Shown piece after piece: positions 1-12,656 of a DNA stretch of 64,000 nucleotides. Position 1 is the stretch's first letter. Each line of letters starts with the position of its first letter. The translations under genes were made by a program, and so were the position numbers. Origin of the DNA: Emydura subglobosa (lineage: Eukaryota; Chordata; Testudines; Chelidae); NCBI GenBank assembly GCA_007922225.1, contig ML679974.1, forward strand, positions 5,073,105-5,137,104, written 5' to 3'. Under the pieces are notes generated by a model. The model was not told the origin of the DNA, made no database searches, and saw only the letters and a list, made by a program, of their open reading frames with translations.

Positions 1-412
1 GAAAAGAGATATCATGTACAAGCAAAGTTGTCTGGGTGATGATTGGGACGTGTTTTTAATTGCATTTTTTTGTTTCTGTATATGGGAAGATTATGTGGGA
101 GGGACAAGAGGATTGACAAGTAGAGCATGGAGTTGATGTGCGTAGGAATGGGAGGAATGATGGACAGTAGGAAAGTCTGAGACAAAGTGTGGGGAGGAAG
201 AAGAAAATGGAGATGGGAAAATAGAGAATGGGGCAGTTTTGATGAGGTGGGAGCATGGTGGCCAGAAAGAATAAGGTCCTAATGCGAAGGGGGTTTGATG
301 AGAGAAGCAAGAGCAAAAAAACAGCCAACAAAATTTGAAGTTTCCAATGAGGTCAGGAGGCAGTGGGGTGAGAAGTCCCTGCTGATTCTTTAGTAGCATT
401 GGGGGCGGTCTA
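1..412. other. Intronic sequence, nothing recognised
   Basis: AT-rich, purine-biased on the + strand. The open frames here lack coding character and splice context. I see no gene or repeat that I can name. Confidence 0.5.
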
Positions 413-643
413 GGGTTTGATATTAGGAAAAAAAAATTCACTAGGAAGGTGGTGAAGCACTGGAATGGGTTACCTTGGGAGGTGGTGGAATTTCCATCCT
501 TAGATATTTTTAAGGTGTGGCTTGACAAAGCCCTGACAGGGATGATTTAGCAGGGGTTGGTCCTGCTTTGAGCAGGTGGTTGGACTAGATGACCTCCTGA
601 GGTCTCTTCCAACCCTAATCTCCTATTATTCTATAATTCTATG
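413..643 (+). mobile_element. CR1 LINE, 3' end fragment
   Basis: This is the last 230 bp or so of a CR1 retrotransposon in + orientation. It shows the family's typical 3' order: a conserved stretch on the aggregate 'cactggaatgggttacc' (the end of the ORF2-coding region), then the 'gacagggatga' block, then the tail 'ggttggactagatgacctc', ending in the short tandem 'ttctataattctatg' that CR1 uses instead of a poly(A) tail. CR1 copies are usually 5'-truncated, as here. It is non-functional. Confidence 0.9.
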
Positions 644-3600
644 CTGCTGTTTCTCCTGAGAAGTGTTCTGGAGTGCCTTTGATTAATGTGGAGCCCTATA
701 TGTTTGTTGTGTGTGTGTGTTTCCACAAAATGGGAGCAGCTGAGCTCCTCTCTCCACTAAAGCTGCCACCCTAGTCTCTTGCTCCCATTAGGATCCAGTC
801 CTTTACTAATAAAAGGCTCCTTGTCTCAAGAGTGTCAGCCTCAGCAGGCACTTGACGTGTGGCTTAATCTTGTGGCTATGCTGCCTGTCTTCTTTCACTA
901 TCAGCCCATCCTTATGGTCTGTGGATTACAATAAAAGTTAGGACTACCTTCTCTTCTCGGTCCATAGTGGAATGTCCATTGGAGTCATAGGGAAGTTTTG
1001 CACGGAGATCAAGCGTAGTATGTGGCTTTTATATAATAATTAAACTTTTAGTTATTTACTGTTTGTTCAGTACCCTATTGTCACATTCAGTGGGGAAAAT
1101 ATATTCCCCTTTTAGGATTACTGCTATTTCTGCCCTTTGTTTATCTTCTTTCCCCATGCTCTTTTTTCTCAGTGTGTCTCCCTTTTTCTTTGTGTGTTTC
1201 CTCTTGCCTTCACTCTGTATTTCCTTCTCTGCAGCAACAATTGTTTAATGTGGACAGTAACATTATGGTTGGGTTTTAGCACTTGTCTGAGTGAAATTAA
1301 TGGGTGATGGGGATTCACAACTCATTTTTTCAAGTTGTCCATTGATTCGGGTGAACATCATAGCATCTGTTGCACTTGATGTACGTTTGGAAGATTTTCT
1401 TCACAACCACAAGGGCAAGATTTTTTTATTAAAGCTTAGATGTTAAAATTATATATATGCCTCTGGTTTAAAGTTTCAGATTTCAGTAGGATCAATAAGG
1501 ATCAAATCCACTCAGAATTCCTTTCATCACATCTAGTAGTTTCTTAAGATTGAAAGCCTTACCTCTTATTCAGGCCATACTCCAACTGGAGTTAATAAAA
1601 GATTGTCCTCTAATGAATATGAGAACAGTCCTGAAGAGTACTTGGAAGAGTATTACATCAACATATTGTACATACGATATGGGTTAGAGGGAGGAGAAAA
1701 TAACATATACTAGTACTTTACATAAGCAGATCTCCAAAATGACAAGTTTTGAAAAGTGGTACCTCTTGTGCATGATTTTTTTTTGATATGGCTCTTTAAT
1801 ATGACATATGTCTGTACAATTGAATAACACACCTTCCAAGATGTGATAATGTACTTTAGTTGGGTCTTGCTACTTCTGAAAACAATTCTCGAAACAGAAA
1901 GGAATGGATTAAAAGTGAAACAGTGATGCTTGGAAGTAAGTGTATGTGTATGTTCTGGAAAAAATAGTGTTGTGGGTGTCACTTAATCTACAAAAGGAAT
2001 AAAGTTTAGAGTTCAACCAACTCTTTTTCATTAACTCACTCTGTTGACTTTAGATCTTTCAGGGGAGTGCCAAAGGGTCAGATAAAGCTACTTATAATGT
2101 CTGTTCAGTGTTGCAATACTTTTTTTTTCTAGGCACTATAGGGTGAATTAGTGATTTGCTTTTTTTACTGAATTTCCTTGTTTTATGAATTTAAATCCAA
2201 CTTTTTGTACTTTTGCTCTCTTATATTTAATGTGGTTTAATATATCTCAGCTAGTATTAATGACAGGAAGACTTCATGATTTAACAGTCTTAATGATATA
2301 GTAGCATCAGAAATGGATAGAGATGGCAAGTTGAGCCAGTGCTACCTGCTATGCTGTACATGCATACTAGCAAGAGCTTTCATTTTTTAATCTGAGACAT
2401 CTTCCTTTTTGGTAAATGAAAGTGCTGTAGTACATTCTTGAGGACTGTGTGTCACAACTATGTAACCAGCAGTTTTTCACAAATATACATCATGAGATAT
2501 TTAATATGTTTAATGTGAAGTGACCATGTCAGTAGTGTATGTTATGAAGGTAGATAAAGCAGTTTCATTTTTTTCATGCAAACCTGTGTAATCAGTAGCA
2601 TTTCATATCTACTCGACTGATAGAAATACACTTCTTAATTTATGACGCTTGATGATTCTTTTGCTTTTTGAGGACACAACTGACAAATTTTGCCTTTCTA
2701 GATAGGGGCATCCAGTATCCTCTTAAGAACATATCTAAATTGGTAAGGCTTGATAGACTTGTAGTTATCTTTCTAGAAACCAAATGGACACTTGAGTTCT
2801 TGTACATGGACAGATGGTCTCAAAAATTGGGCTGAATTTAAATATATCACCTGTTCTATTGAGATGACATTTGTGATGGTTTCTCTAAAACATAAAAGCA
2901 GCCTCAGATAGCCATTGCTTAAATCAGCATGCAAGGTTGCATCAAATGTGCTCTAAAGTTTAGACAAATACAGTTATCAAATAATTTAGGTAGAGAACAA
3001 TTTTCTGTCTTACAATCTGTTATATATAAGAAAGAACCTGTATGCTAGAAGATGGATGCATGGGAAAGGATCTTCAGCTGGGTGAGTTGAAATTGTATTT
3101 TGAAGAATATTCCATCTTCAAAACAATGCATGATGCAATTTGAAACACCAGGCAAACCAAGACTGTTGGATTACTTCTGATTCATGACACCAAGAGATGT
3201 CCTGAGGATGAGCCTAAAGCCTGAGAAGTACAGTGAATAGGAAGCAGGTTGATAGGCTGTCTTGGTCCCATGCTGTTTAAGGGATTATACATCAGCAAAT
3301 AAGGCCCTCATCTTGTAAAGGGATTCCTAAAAGCAGATCCATATGGTGACATGAATTGCTTTCCAGGCTCTAAGTTTGTAATTCATGTGTTGGTCTAAAT
3401 GGCAGCCATTGCAGTGTATGCATTTGAAAATATCTTATGCCCATCTTGGTCACCTCTGATATCATACATGTTGTGTGTCATTTTGCACTAGTTGCAAACA
3501 TAGAGTTGCATTGTGGCAGCCTAGATTAGGAGGAATTACAGTAGTTAAACTGAAATGACAAAGCCTGGGGTGGCACTAGTCAGACTGAATTTTGGTGCCA

Positions 3601-3984
3601 AATTGCTTGCTTCTGTTCTGACAGATATGTTAGTTGCACTTCATGAAGGATTGTTTAAATCCTTTTTAAAGTACAGGTGGCTGTTATTGAGCTATTAAAG
3701 CTCCAGTTATTGTGTGCACATATTCTTATTTGTTTTTCTCTTTTTTGTGCTTTTTATGATAATGCTAAAGTGAGAAATGTACATTGATATTACCATATTT
3801 AGTCTATATACATGAATGGAGCTATTCTTTTAACTTTTATAACTTGACTTTTGGTTGTGATCATTGAAACATTGGGAATCATCTTTATGGATACTACATA
3901 TATCCCCATCTTTTCTTAAAACTTTTTTTCTCTTTTTTTAATGGCTGATTATGTTCTAGCCTTTTATATTCATGGATAGCAGTG
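644..3984. other. Intronic sequence, nothing recognised
   Basis: AT-rich sequence with homopolymer T runs and no long open frame. I found no exon with both splice borders, no RNA gene and no repeat that I can name with confidence. Confidence 0.5.
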
Positions 3985-4225
3985 TTGCTTAGTGGTTTGA
4001 GCAGAGAGCTGGTAGTCAGGAATTACTAACTTCTATTCTTGTTTCTGCCCCTGATTCACGGTGTGACCTTGGGAAACTCTTTTCCTCTCTTTGCCTCAGT
4101 TCTGTCATGTTGAAATGAATAGTAATTTTTACCTACTTTCTGAAGGGTTCTGAGATTTAATTAATATATGTGAGGTGCTTTGCTATCCTCCAAGAGAAGA
4201 AGCCATAGAAATATAAAGTATTATT
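3985..4225 (+). mobile_element. MIR-like CORE-SINE
   Basis: This is an old tRNA-derived SINE of the MIR/CORE type. The tRNA-like head is visible ('gcttagtggtttgagcagag'), followed by the MIR body with 'tgtgaccttgggaaactc', 'cctctctttgcctcagttc' and a 3' part that ends in 'gaggtgctttgctat'. It is strongly diverged, which fits the age of the family in amniotes. It is inactive. Confidence 0.75.
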
Positions 4226-5153
4226 TTTTTAATAATAATATTTAGCAGTTAAACAGCATTTATATTTTCAATGCACATACAAACTCTTTTCTCTCCCCCT
4301 TTCAAAACTCCTCTGTGTCCGTGCAAAGTCACCAATGTTTATTTTACATCTGGCAGATTGTCACATTCTGTTTTTGTAGCACAGTCTCTTATAACAGAAA
4401 AACAAATTCTTTGTTGGTTTCAGTGTGAAGTGGACTAAGAAATACGTCTATTTTGTCTTCCTTCCCTCACTCCTTTATGTCTAAACGAATGTTCTCCATG
4501 CACTATATCAACTGTCCCGTGATTCCTGCTGGTACTGAGGACGAGTGTTATGGTAAATAGGAGGAAGTGTTCAGGAAAACGGAGGGTGAACGAGGAACAA
4601 GACCATTTAGGAGGGGAAGATGAGTTGAAAAGCAAAAGTAGCCGGGGTGATTCAAATTTTGTCACATTAAAATATATAATTACTTTTCTAAAATTGCTTT
4701 TCCATATAAGCCTAGGAACACTGTGCAGTTGTGAATGGGAAAGGATGTGGCCCCTGAAATAACTTCTGTATTTAAGATGATGTCCACTCTGTGAAAAAGT
4801 TTGAGAACCTCTTCCCTGAAGCATGTGTGTTTTGGATTGGCACACAGGGAACACAAGCAGAAAATGAACTACTTGTGATTTTTATGGACTTCCTCTCCAA
4901 CAGCCTGCTATTTCCTTGGCTAACCTCTTGTGTTGACCCTCATCTTTTACATGCTAAAATGTTAATTTATAATAACAAGAAACCAGATATTTACAGTGAC
5001 TGATCAGCAGTCATTTTGATTTCCAGCTTTTTGTAGCTAGAACTCAGCCCTTCAATGGTGGTTTCCTGTGTTTGGACCAGGGGAGAAGACTATGAAAACA
5101 GTTTGCTATGAGTTATTCTTTCAGTCATCTCACTGGGCTTTTTTAAGATTCTT
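4226..5153. other. Intronic sequence, nothing recognised
   Basis: Overlapping 70-139 codon open frames occur on both strands at 4435-5003, but they have no recognisable domain or splice borders and show no codon bias. I treat them as chance. Confidence 0.45.
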
Positions 5154-5224
5154 TGTTTGAGAGACTTAGGGAAAATCTCAGAATACCATTTGGTTTCTTA
5201 GATGACCAAAAAGATTTAAACTAC
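5154..5224 (+). repeat. Direct repeat, copy a
   Basis: About 70 bp starting 'gtttgagaga' and ending 'aagatttaaactac'. It is matched, with substitutions and short indels, by 6089-6161 in the same orientation. It stops where the Tigger-like MITE begins. I do not recognise the family. Confidence 0.6.
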
Positions 5225-5552
5225 ATTAGAACCTCAGAGTTACAAACACCAGAGTTACGAACTGACCAGTCAACCACACACCTCATTTGGAACCAGAAAC
5301 ACACAATCAGGCAGCCGCTGTGGGTGGGGAAGCAACTACAGTACAGTACTGTGTTAAATGTAAACTACTAAAAAAAATAAAGGGAAAGCAGCATTTTTCT
5401 TCTGCATAGTAGTGTTTCAAAACTGAATTAAGTTAATGTTCAGTTATAAACTTTTGAGAGAACAGCCATAATGTTTTGTTCAAAGTTATGAATGTTTCAG
5501 AGTTATGAACAATCTCCATTCCCGAGGTATTCGTAACTCTGAGGTTCTATTG
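5224..5552. mobile_element. Tigger/pogo-like MITE with TA target sites
   Basis: This is a 329-bp non-autonomous DNA transposon. The left end begins 'cattagaacctcagagttac'. The right end, read on the opposite strand, begins 'caatagaacctcagagttac', a near-perfect terminal inverted repeat. TA dinucleotides flank it (5222-5223 and 5553-5554), the target duplication expected for Tc1/mariner/pogo elements. The inner part repeats the 'agagttacgaac' block more than once. It has no coding capacity. Tigger-type is my best guess from the terminal sequence; the TA-flanked TIR structure itself is seen directly. Confidence 0.8.
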
Positions 5553-7136
5553 TATTTCTGAGCAGAATATTTTTATTTTTTCCTATTGTGCCAGGGGAGA
5601 CATTTTGTGAAGAACTGAAGTGATATACTGTGGTAATTGGCAGTTCATATTTACAAATGTCCCTTCTCTTCCTCTTCATTTACACAGACAAAAAGTACAT
5701 CAGAAATGAAATTATGCAAAATTAAATGTACAAAACATTTTTGATGGAATATGTCAGACAGGATATAGAGATGTTTGATCAAATTTCACTTCATTTTGAC
5801 ATCTTTTGTCTGTTTCTATTAGAACTATTGATGAGTAGAATGTTTCAACTCATGTGATCGTTACTAAATGTAATATAAAAATAGCAAGTAGATATGAAAG
5901 TGACAGTACTGTATAACAAAAATAGATTAGTAAAGATATTAATGGACTGAAAAGCTATACTTAATGCCACAAGAGGGCACACAAACCCTGTGATAAAATA
6001 TCCTGCTTTGCTAGCACTAGTTTAAAACTCCTTTGAAGACAGTGGAGTCACACAGTTGTAAAAGTGGTGTGAGATCAAAATCGGAATTGTTTGAGAGATG
6101 CAGGAAAAATTCCAGAATAGTATTTGGGCTCTTAGACAACCCCCCAAAAAGATTTAAATTACTTCAGGAATAAGATTTACTGCTTCTAAGAAAGCTCCAG
6201 GTTATCCTTAAAGGAACAATCTATGTCCAGATTCCCTGTGGTTTTTGAGTGAGAGGCATCTAATAGTTATTTTAACAAAACGTTAATCTCTGACTCAGTT
6301 CTTCAGCTGTTTAGCCAGACTATTCAGGAGCAACATTCACCATTTGAGGCATTTAAGAAGCAGGCTTTTTTCCTTCCGGAGTGTCAGGCGAAATACCTAA
6401 CTGGCCTAAGAAGAGTAAACAAGACCCAAAAGTGCACAGCATTCTTGCCCCCTTCACTTCCTAGGGCAACCTAGCTGGAAGGAGCTCTTCATAACACCAA
6501 CTCTCCCCTTTTCTTCAGCTCTGGGAAAATGCCTCCTAATAAGTGCAACTTGAATGGGCCATTTGTTTACAGTTGCTTAGGAAGCTAGCCCCCATCTCTG
6601 CTACTGTAGTGCCCAGCTTCAGAACAGTGATAAGAGAACAATTTGCATCATAGCCTGTGTTTGTCTAGGGAAAATTGGACTATCCACCTCAGGAATTAGT
6701 CAGAACTCTCCCTCCTTTCTCTTCTCTTTGCCAGGCTAGGTCAGTAGCAGTGAGATGTTCCCACTGAAGTACTCAACTGGCTGTACGCATAATTAGGAAA
6801 GCAGATGGAATCCATCTCTGTGAAGCTACCTCATCCCAGTCCAGAGTTCCTTCCCTCACTTCTAAGAGCCTTAGCTGACATAGGACATATAGTATTTATC
6901 ATTGGTGGTTCTGGGCCCAAAATATAAGTTTCCTCTTTAAAGTGTTCCTCTCCTTAAGGTGCACCACTCTCCTCCTGAGGGTGCTTCCAGACAGTGCTTA
7001 GGAACTTCTTTCTGAATGGACAAAACAGTACCTGCCTCCACCTGCATCCCCCTAATACTGCCACCTATCCCTGGTTATTACTTCAAGCCTAAAGAAGAAT
7101 AAGGATAAATTCAGCCAGAGTGGTACACAGTGATTT
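5553..7136. other. Intronic sequence, nothing recognised apart from the short direct repeat
   Basis: Holds direct repeat copy b (6089-6161). Otherwise I see no gene, RNA or nameable repeat. Confidence 0.45.
6089..6161 (+). repeat. Direct repeat, copy b
   Basis: Begins 'gtttgagagatgcagg' and ends 'aaaaagatttaaattac'. It is a diverged second copy of 5154-5224, 0.9 kb away in the same orientation. The surrounding sequence does not match, so the duplicated unit seems to be only about 70 bp. Confidence 0.6.
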
Positions 7137-7395
7137 TGGGTATGTCTAAACTTTGAGCTGAGACAGCTCAAGGGATATATCTGCACTAGCTGTGATCAAG
7201 CTAATGTGCTAAAAATAGAGTGTAGCTATGACGGCACAAGCAGCATGAGGGGCTAGCTGCCCTGTATACCTGCCTAGCATTTTGGATGATACATACTTGT
7301 GGTGGCTAACACCTTGCACCACTGTGGCTACACTCTTTTTAGTATGCTAGCTCAGAGAGTTAGCGTGGGTATGTCTGCTCAAGATGACCCAGGAG
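7137..7395. mobile_element. Palindromic MITE, right end incomplete
   Basis: The left end carries 'gggtatgtctaaac', close to the 'GGGTATGTCTACAC' terminus of Harbinger-type MITEs. The interior is a long imperfect palindrome: 'gctaaaaatagagtgtagct' on the left is answered by 'ggctacactctttttagtat' near the right. A second 'gggtatgtct' occurs in direct orientation near 7368. The reverse-complement terminus expected at the far right is missing, so the element looks truncated. It is non-coding. Confidence 0.65.
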
Positions 7396-7994
7396 CACAA
7401 AATGTACACACATCTTTTGTTTCAGTAGCAACTAGTCCCAGAAAAAGCGAGGTAATCCCTGGTGACTCTCATTTTCTCTTTCTCAAGAAGGGAGAAAGAA
7501 AGCATTCTTCCTCAGACAGCAATATAGATCCTGTCACTACTCTAGTGCTAAAGAGAAAAGACCAAGACCATGGAGACACGCTCCTTCCTCCCAATGAGAC
7601 CTGAGGGCAGATCCACATTTTAATAATTTATCATGCAAAGACAAGAAAATCAAAGCCATCTTATATAGTATCTCACTGGTTATTTCTTTTGCAGTGGATG
7701 CTTCTCTCAACTCCTTACGCTTCCTAGTTACAGCAATGGTGGCCATTATTGTAGTAAGTTAAAATATATGGCTGAGCTCTTGAAATATATCAGCCAAACT
7801 GTGGCTCGTGAGCTGCATGCAACTCTTTTACTGTTAAAGTGTGGCTTGCAGAGCCCCTTATGCCTTCCCCCATTCTCCACCTATGAGACTCGGGTGGGGA
7901 GCTCGGAGTTTTTGCCCTGGGTGCGGCAGGGTGGTGGGACTAGAGGATTCTGCCCAGCCAGGAGGGCAGTTTCAGAGGGGAGGGTGCACTAAGT
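7396..7994. other. Intronic sequence, nothing recognised
   Basis: Short open frames only, with no splice borders and no repeat that I can name. GC rises locally at 7840-7980. Confidence 0.4.
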
Positions 7995-8400
7995 TTGTCC
8001 ATCCTTGAAATACATCTTTTTAGAATGGGGCAACCAGAACAGCACACAGTGTGCAAGGTGTTGACATATCATGGATTTATATAATGGCATTATGATATTT
8101 TCTGTCTTCTTATAAATCCTTTTCCTAATGGTTCTTAACATTGTTAGCTTTTTGTCTGCTGCTGCACATTGAACAGATGTTTTCAGAGAACTATACACGA
8201 CTCCAAGATCTCAACCTTAGTGGCAACAACTAATTTAGAATCCATCATTTTGTACGTAGTTGTTGGAATTGTGTTTTCCAATATGCATAACTTTGCATTT
8301 ATCAACACTGAATTTTATCTGCCATTTTCTTACCCAGTCATCCAGTTTCCTTTGTAACTCTTTGCAGGCTGCTTTGGAGTTGCAACTGCTTTTTCCAGTC
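7995..8400 (-). mobile_element. CR1-clade LINE fragment (reverse strand)
   Basis: A 400-bp ORF2 piece of the same LINE family as 60570-64000, corresponding to about 61190-61540 there. Shared blocks include 'atggatttatataatggcat', 'cttacccagtca' and 'atttatcaacactgaatttt'. Read on the - strand it gives the region just after the RT core, including an 'NSNNYVQND' stretch. It is truncated at both ends and inactive. Confidence 0.75.
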
Positions 8401-10039
8401 ATGGGCCTTATTTCAGTAGAGACTGTCAGGCATGCCAAGTTTTCTAGTATGGGGTTTTGTGTGTGTGTGAGAGATGGACAAATGTCTGTGTATTTGGAAC
8501 TTGGAGGAGACTGCTTAACTCATTTTCAGATGTGCTTTCAGCTGTGCAGAACTTGAAATATGACACCTGATCTTTTTCCCTTAAAATTTATTTCACCAGG
8601 AAAAGTGAATTCAGATAAATTTTCTTGTATCATAGGATAGTGAGAGGGACAGTGATGATAATCACACTTATAACAAATAAAATTTAGTATCATGTTAATG
8701 TTAACAAGTTGCATTTAATAGTCATTTTTAACTTTGAAACCTACTTTGTAGCCTTTGTCCAGAGAGCAGTGCAATTATCAAGAAAATGAAGTGCAAATAA
8801 GAGTCCTACACCTGAGCTCAACTTCTGTATAAGTGTGTGATGAATTATCTGTCTTATCTGCAAATGCAAATATAAATGGTTCAAGGAAAGCTGATTATAT
8901 TCTGATCTGTCTGCTCAAGTATCTAAGTTCTAATAATCACTGTTGTACTTGTGCACTATTATCACATCTTGAAAGTCTAGCAAACCAATTCAAGTCTCAT
9001 TAATATAAAATATCCCCAAGTAATTTTAAAAAATAATTTTATGTCCATCTTTGTAAAATTCAGGGTTCATCTTTAATTTTGGATTGTAGAAACCTGAGAA
9101 ATCTGAGTTTACTTCTTACACACCTATTCTTAATCTATTTTTATTAGGCCTCCATGTAGGATTCATATATCCAGCAAAGGGAATGAGATCTGCAGTCTCT
9201 GCCTCTATTGCCATGACCATTATTCTCCCCAGCCTACATTCATGCTGCATATAAATACTCGATGTTCAAAGATTTTGCATCTCTTTCCGGAGATCAAAAT
9301 CCTTTAAATCTCAAATTGCCTGGTTGCCCTGATCAATGAAATAATATATTTTATTTTTGTGGAAATGCAAATAGAATCTGTGTTTCTTCCCTTTGTTTTG
9401 TGAAATCAGTCTCTCACTGATTTCTGTAGCAACTCTTGCAAGAATCTCATATGAGTGATACCTTGCCAATGTGATATAGACTGGCAATCATGAAAAAAAT
9501 GCCAGGCTTCATGTATAGATGTGAATCATTCACAGTAAAGTACACACTTAAAGAAAACCAAGTATTATACATTGAAAAAGGGTTACACTTGACTCCATTG
9601 TACAGTGACACATCAAATCCCAAATATCAATTTCAAAGGAACTCTCTGAGGTGCTATGTAGAAATCAAGTATTCCATCAACATGGTGGTTTTTGAAGCTT
9701 GACTCCTGCAATTATTTTAAATTGTTACCATTTGCTTAAAAAATAATGTAACAACTAACATGGGAAATATGTAACTGTGAAATTCTTATGTTTCTATATC
9801 TATACAGATTTGGTCTTGTGCACATTTTCCAAATTATAGCATTAGGACTGATTTTTCCCCCCCTCTCTTTAAGATCAAGTTTTCTTGCAGCATAAAATGG
9901 CTAGTTTGTTTTTCTAAAAAAAACCCTCAAAACCTCACTGTTTAATCTGTTATGTTTTTTACTATAGTTAAATAACTTCAGTGTCCCATAAACATGTACT
10001 TTGTAGTAGCTTAGTTAACTCTAATTCTTATTTTTGCAG
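8401..10039 (+). other. TXNDC11: Intron 5' of the first TXNDC11 exon; splice acceptor at 10038-10039
   Basis: Intronic. I see no nameable repeat or additional exon. It ends in a T-rich tract and 'tttttgcag', a good 3' splice site directly before the exon at 10040. The 70-codon frame at 9490-9702 has no splice borders and is treated as chance. Confidence 0.6.
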
Positions 10040-10133
10040 CCTGGAGTTCTAGGATATTTTGAGTTCAATGCTTCACCTCAGCCTCCTGGTTATTTGACAT
10101 TCTTCACATCAGCATTACATTCATTAAAGAAAG
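10040..10133 (+). CDS. TXNDC11: TXNDC11 internal exon (94 nt)
   Basis: An internal coding exon of thioredoxin domain-containing protein 11, an ER-membrane thioredoxin-fold protein reported as an interactor of dual oxidases and as part of ER redox and quality control. Seen directly: acceptor 'tttttgcag' before 10040, donor 'gtaaaag' after 10133, and one open frame encoding 31 codons plus one base. The peptide starts [19 protein letters not shown] and ends in ALHSLKK, which I recognise as the segment after the first thioredoxin-like domain. The exon starts in phase 0 and ends in phase 1, so its last G plus the AT of the next exon (60155) gives Asp and joins LKK to DYLG. No ATG is expected here. 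The match is from memory of the family, not from a search. Confidence 0.85.
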
Positions 10134-11849
10134 GTAAAAGCTTAATCTTAAGAATTTAAGGCACCTTTGCAAACAGTTTACATATGTGGACTTCAATTCT
10201 CATCTGAAATATTTTGTAATTTGAGAATAATTACTCCTGGGGGCAGCTGTTAGTATTGTTCTGACTACTAAGTAATGGATTCCTTTGTTAATAGACAACG
10301 AATGGATTAAGGAGTGATACAAGAATTAATCAAATAAAAGGTACTTTTATATATTTTGTGGACAGGCAACGTAGAACAAAATACATAGTGTGTTTATCCC
10401 TGGTCACATTTTCATAACATAATAAATATGGGATCTTCGTTTTGTATACAGTTTACTAAATATATTAAACAAGTCTTATTTGCCAAGTCTCTCCACTTTA
10501 CTGAAGGAACTTCAGTTCATGTTTCATGTCACGTTTCATGGTCTACTATTTGGGTACAGAAATACTCAAAAGTAAACACAATTTTTATAGCCAAATGGTA
10601 CATGAAAATGAAGCAAAATCACTAATCTAAGTAGTAAAATTATTGGGCATGTTCCTAATTTTAGGATCTGATCCTGCAAACAGTTATACTTGAGTGGCTT
10701 TACTCACATGAGCAGTCTCTTTAAAAAATGCAGATTGGAGACTAACTGCTGATTTGCCCCTTAGAATCCATGTTTGTCTATTTTTCAGATAAGTTTTCTT
10801 TTACACTGGAGTCAGAAGTCTGGTAGTGAAAGACAAGATGACACTGGGGTTCATCCTCAGGTCTTTCCTGTCACTTTGCTTAATTTAGTTTCTGGCTTTT
10901 TTACTTTCCCCATTTTAGATTACGTAATGTCTCAGAAACATCTTGTAAATCTCTTCAGATTAATTTTTCCACTGAAAGATGCTAAATGAAGAAATATTTA
11001 TGTCCTTGGTGGTGATTATGGTAAAACCAAAATAGATTCTTCTTACATGGAACTTAGATTAGGAAACGACTAACAAAAGGAGATATTCCTCTCACAGTGC
11101 TCACTTAGAATCAAGAAATTTGACCCAAAAAAAGGTTAAGGGTAAAGAAAAACTACATATTTCTTCATTTCTTTTTTTAAGGGAGAAAAGTAAAACTCTG
11201 AGAATGGGCTCTGTTGTTGACTGGTGATCATTGGTTTGGCTTATGTCTGTTTTAGTGGCTAGTACATAGATATTCATACTGATGTGTGTAGGTTAACTGT
11301 CTAAACAAAGGACATATCTGTATTTTGGAGAGTTTTATTCTAGTTTCCTAATTAAAGGAGAACTAAACGTCCGAATGTTTCATGTTGCAGTGCATAAAAA
11401 TAAAGCATAACTTATTTATATATATTTTGAAAGGTTATTTTAAAATGTAATTGCGTTTCTGTTGTAGCTTTTTAAGTGTTGAGTGTATTCTTGCCATATT
11501 TCCTAGGAGCAGAAGCAGTGATGTCATAACTAAAGTGATTCACACACCACTGAGCTGGCCTCTCCACTTAAACCATTAGTTTCTTAATTCTGAGTACATT
11601 GCGGAGAAAAGTGCGCAAAACATTCCTGCATTTAAAATGCATCATCTTTCTGACACATATGGTTGTACACCAAGCATAAATACAGTGTAAAATATTATTA
11701 CAAAATATCTTAAAAAACATTATTTTTTTTCATGTTTGCATCCTAAAAATGTCATAAACTTTTTTTAGGTGTAACCAACATGGTGTCTGGATGATTTCAT
11801 GTCAGATGTTACTGAACAATACAATTTATAATAGTCACTCTTATCCAGT
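10134..11849. other. Intronic sequence, nothing recognised
   Basis: AT-rich. No gene, RNA or clear transposon ends seen. Confidence 0.45.
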
Positions 11850-12015
11850 TTATTACAGACATTACATTAATGCTTACAACACTCTTGTGAAAAGAGTAAA
11901 TATTATTGACCCCTCTTCATAGGTTGGAAACCTGCGTCATAAAGAGATGGAGTAGTTTGCCCAAGATAGGTAAGTCAGTGGCAAAGCGTGACATAACACA
12001 GAGTAGTCCCAGCTT
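11850..12015 (+). mobile_element. Old MIR/L2-type repeat
   Basis: A diverged copy of the ancient amniote repeat recognisable by 'cattaatgcttacaacactc', 'gttggaaacctgcg' and 'gtagtttgcccaag', ending 'gtcagtggcaaagcgtga'. The same family occurs at 26970-27125. Confidence 0.6.
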
Positions 12016-12228
12016 TGAGTATGACATATTATTAATTAGTCGTCCTTTGAGACTCAATCATTCTTTTATGTTTTTAGTTTTCTTAATTATGCAGATTGAT
12101 CATTTTAAAATGCTGACAAAGACAAGATGTCTCACTTTTTCTGGTTGAGTAATTCTTTTGTTAATTCTATTTGTGTGTTTTATTGTGTACATTAATGCAA
12201 ACTAGATATTTTTTAGTTTGCACTAGTT

Positions 12229-12322
12229 GGGTCTATGCAAGGCAGCTAGAGCACAGCTCATTAGAGCACTTTACAAATCACACCACTTGAATGCGCTTTG
12301 CTGTGCTATGCAGACAAGCCCT
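12229..12322. mobile_element. Short MITE-like element
   Basis: About 94 bp with imperfect inverted ends: 'gggtctatgcaaggcagc' on the left, and 'gggcttgtctgcatagcaca' on the opposite strand at the right. It is likely a decayed DNA-transposon derivative. It has no coding capacity. Confidence 0.5.
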
Positions 12323-12656
12323 TATATGCTCAGATTGTTCAGAATAATCATGGTGCCATCTTTAACACATAGTATCACAATAAGATTTAATCCATAAGGT
12401 AGTTATTATGGTGGGACAGTAGTGTAGGATCTGAGTGTTGATCTATGGTATGAAGTCCAACTGAAGGATCTGATTCTAGAAGTTAGAATATTGATGTCAG
12501 TGGATATGGGTACTTAGCACCTTGTAGGATCAGATAGTTAATGAGGTAAATTATAAACAGTTGCTTTGCTGTGACATCACATTTTTGTTCAGCTGAAAAA
12601 TGAACTTTATGAAGACTTCTCACTATCTGAATATGTAACCCTGGAGTGCTTTATTT
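12323..12656. other. Intronic sequence, nothing recognised
   Basis: No gene or repeat that I can name. Confidence 0.4.

Noticed and set aside
3985..4060. tRNA gene
   Set aside because: The tRNA-like head belongs to a MIR-type SINE; it has no intact anticodon arm or acceptor stem. I found no real tRNA or rRNA gene in the window.
4435..4854. 139-codon reverse ORF as a gene or exon
   Set aside because: No recognisable domain, no splice borders, and overlapped by a chance + frame.
8462..8474. Short TG repeat
   Set aside because: Too short to be notable.
9490..9702. 70-codon ORF shortly before the TXNDC11 exon, possible extra exon
   Set aside because: No acceptor or donor at its borders and no similarity that I recognise to TXNDC11.
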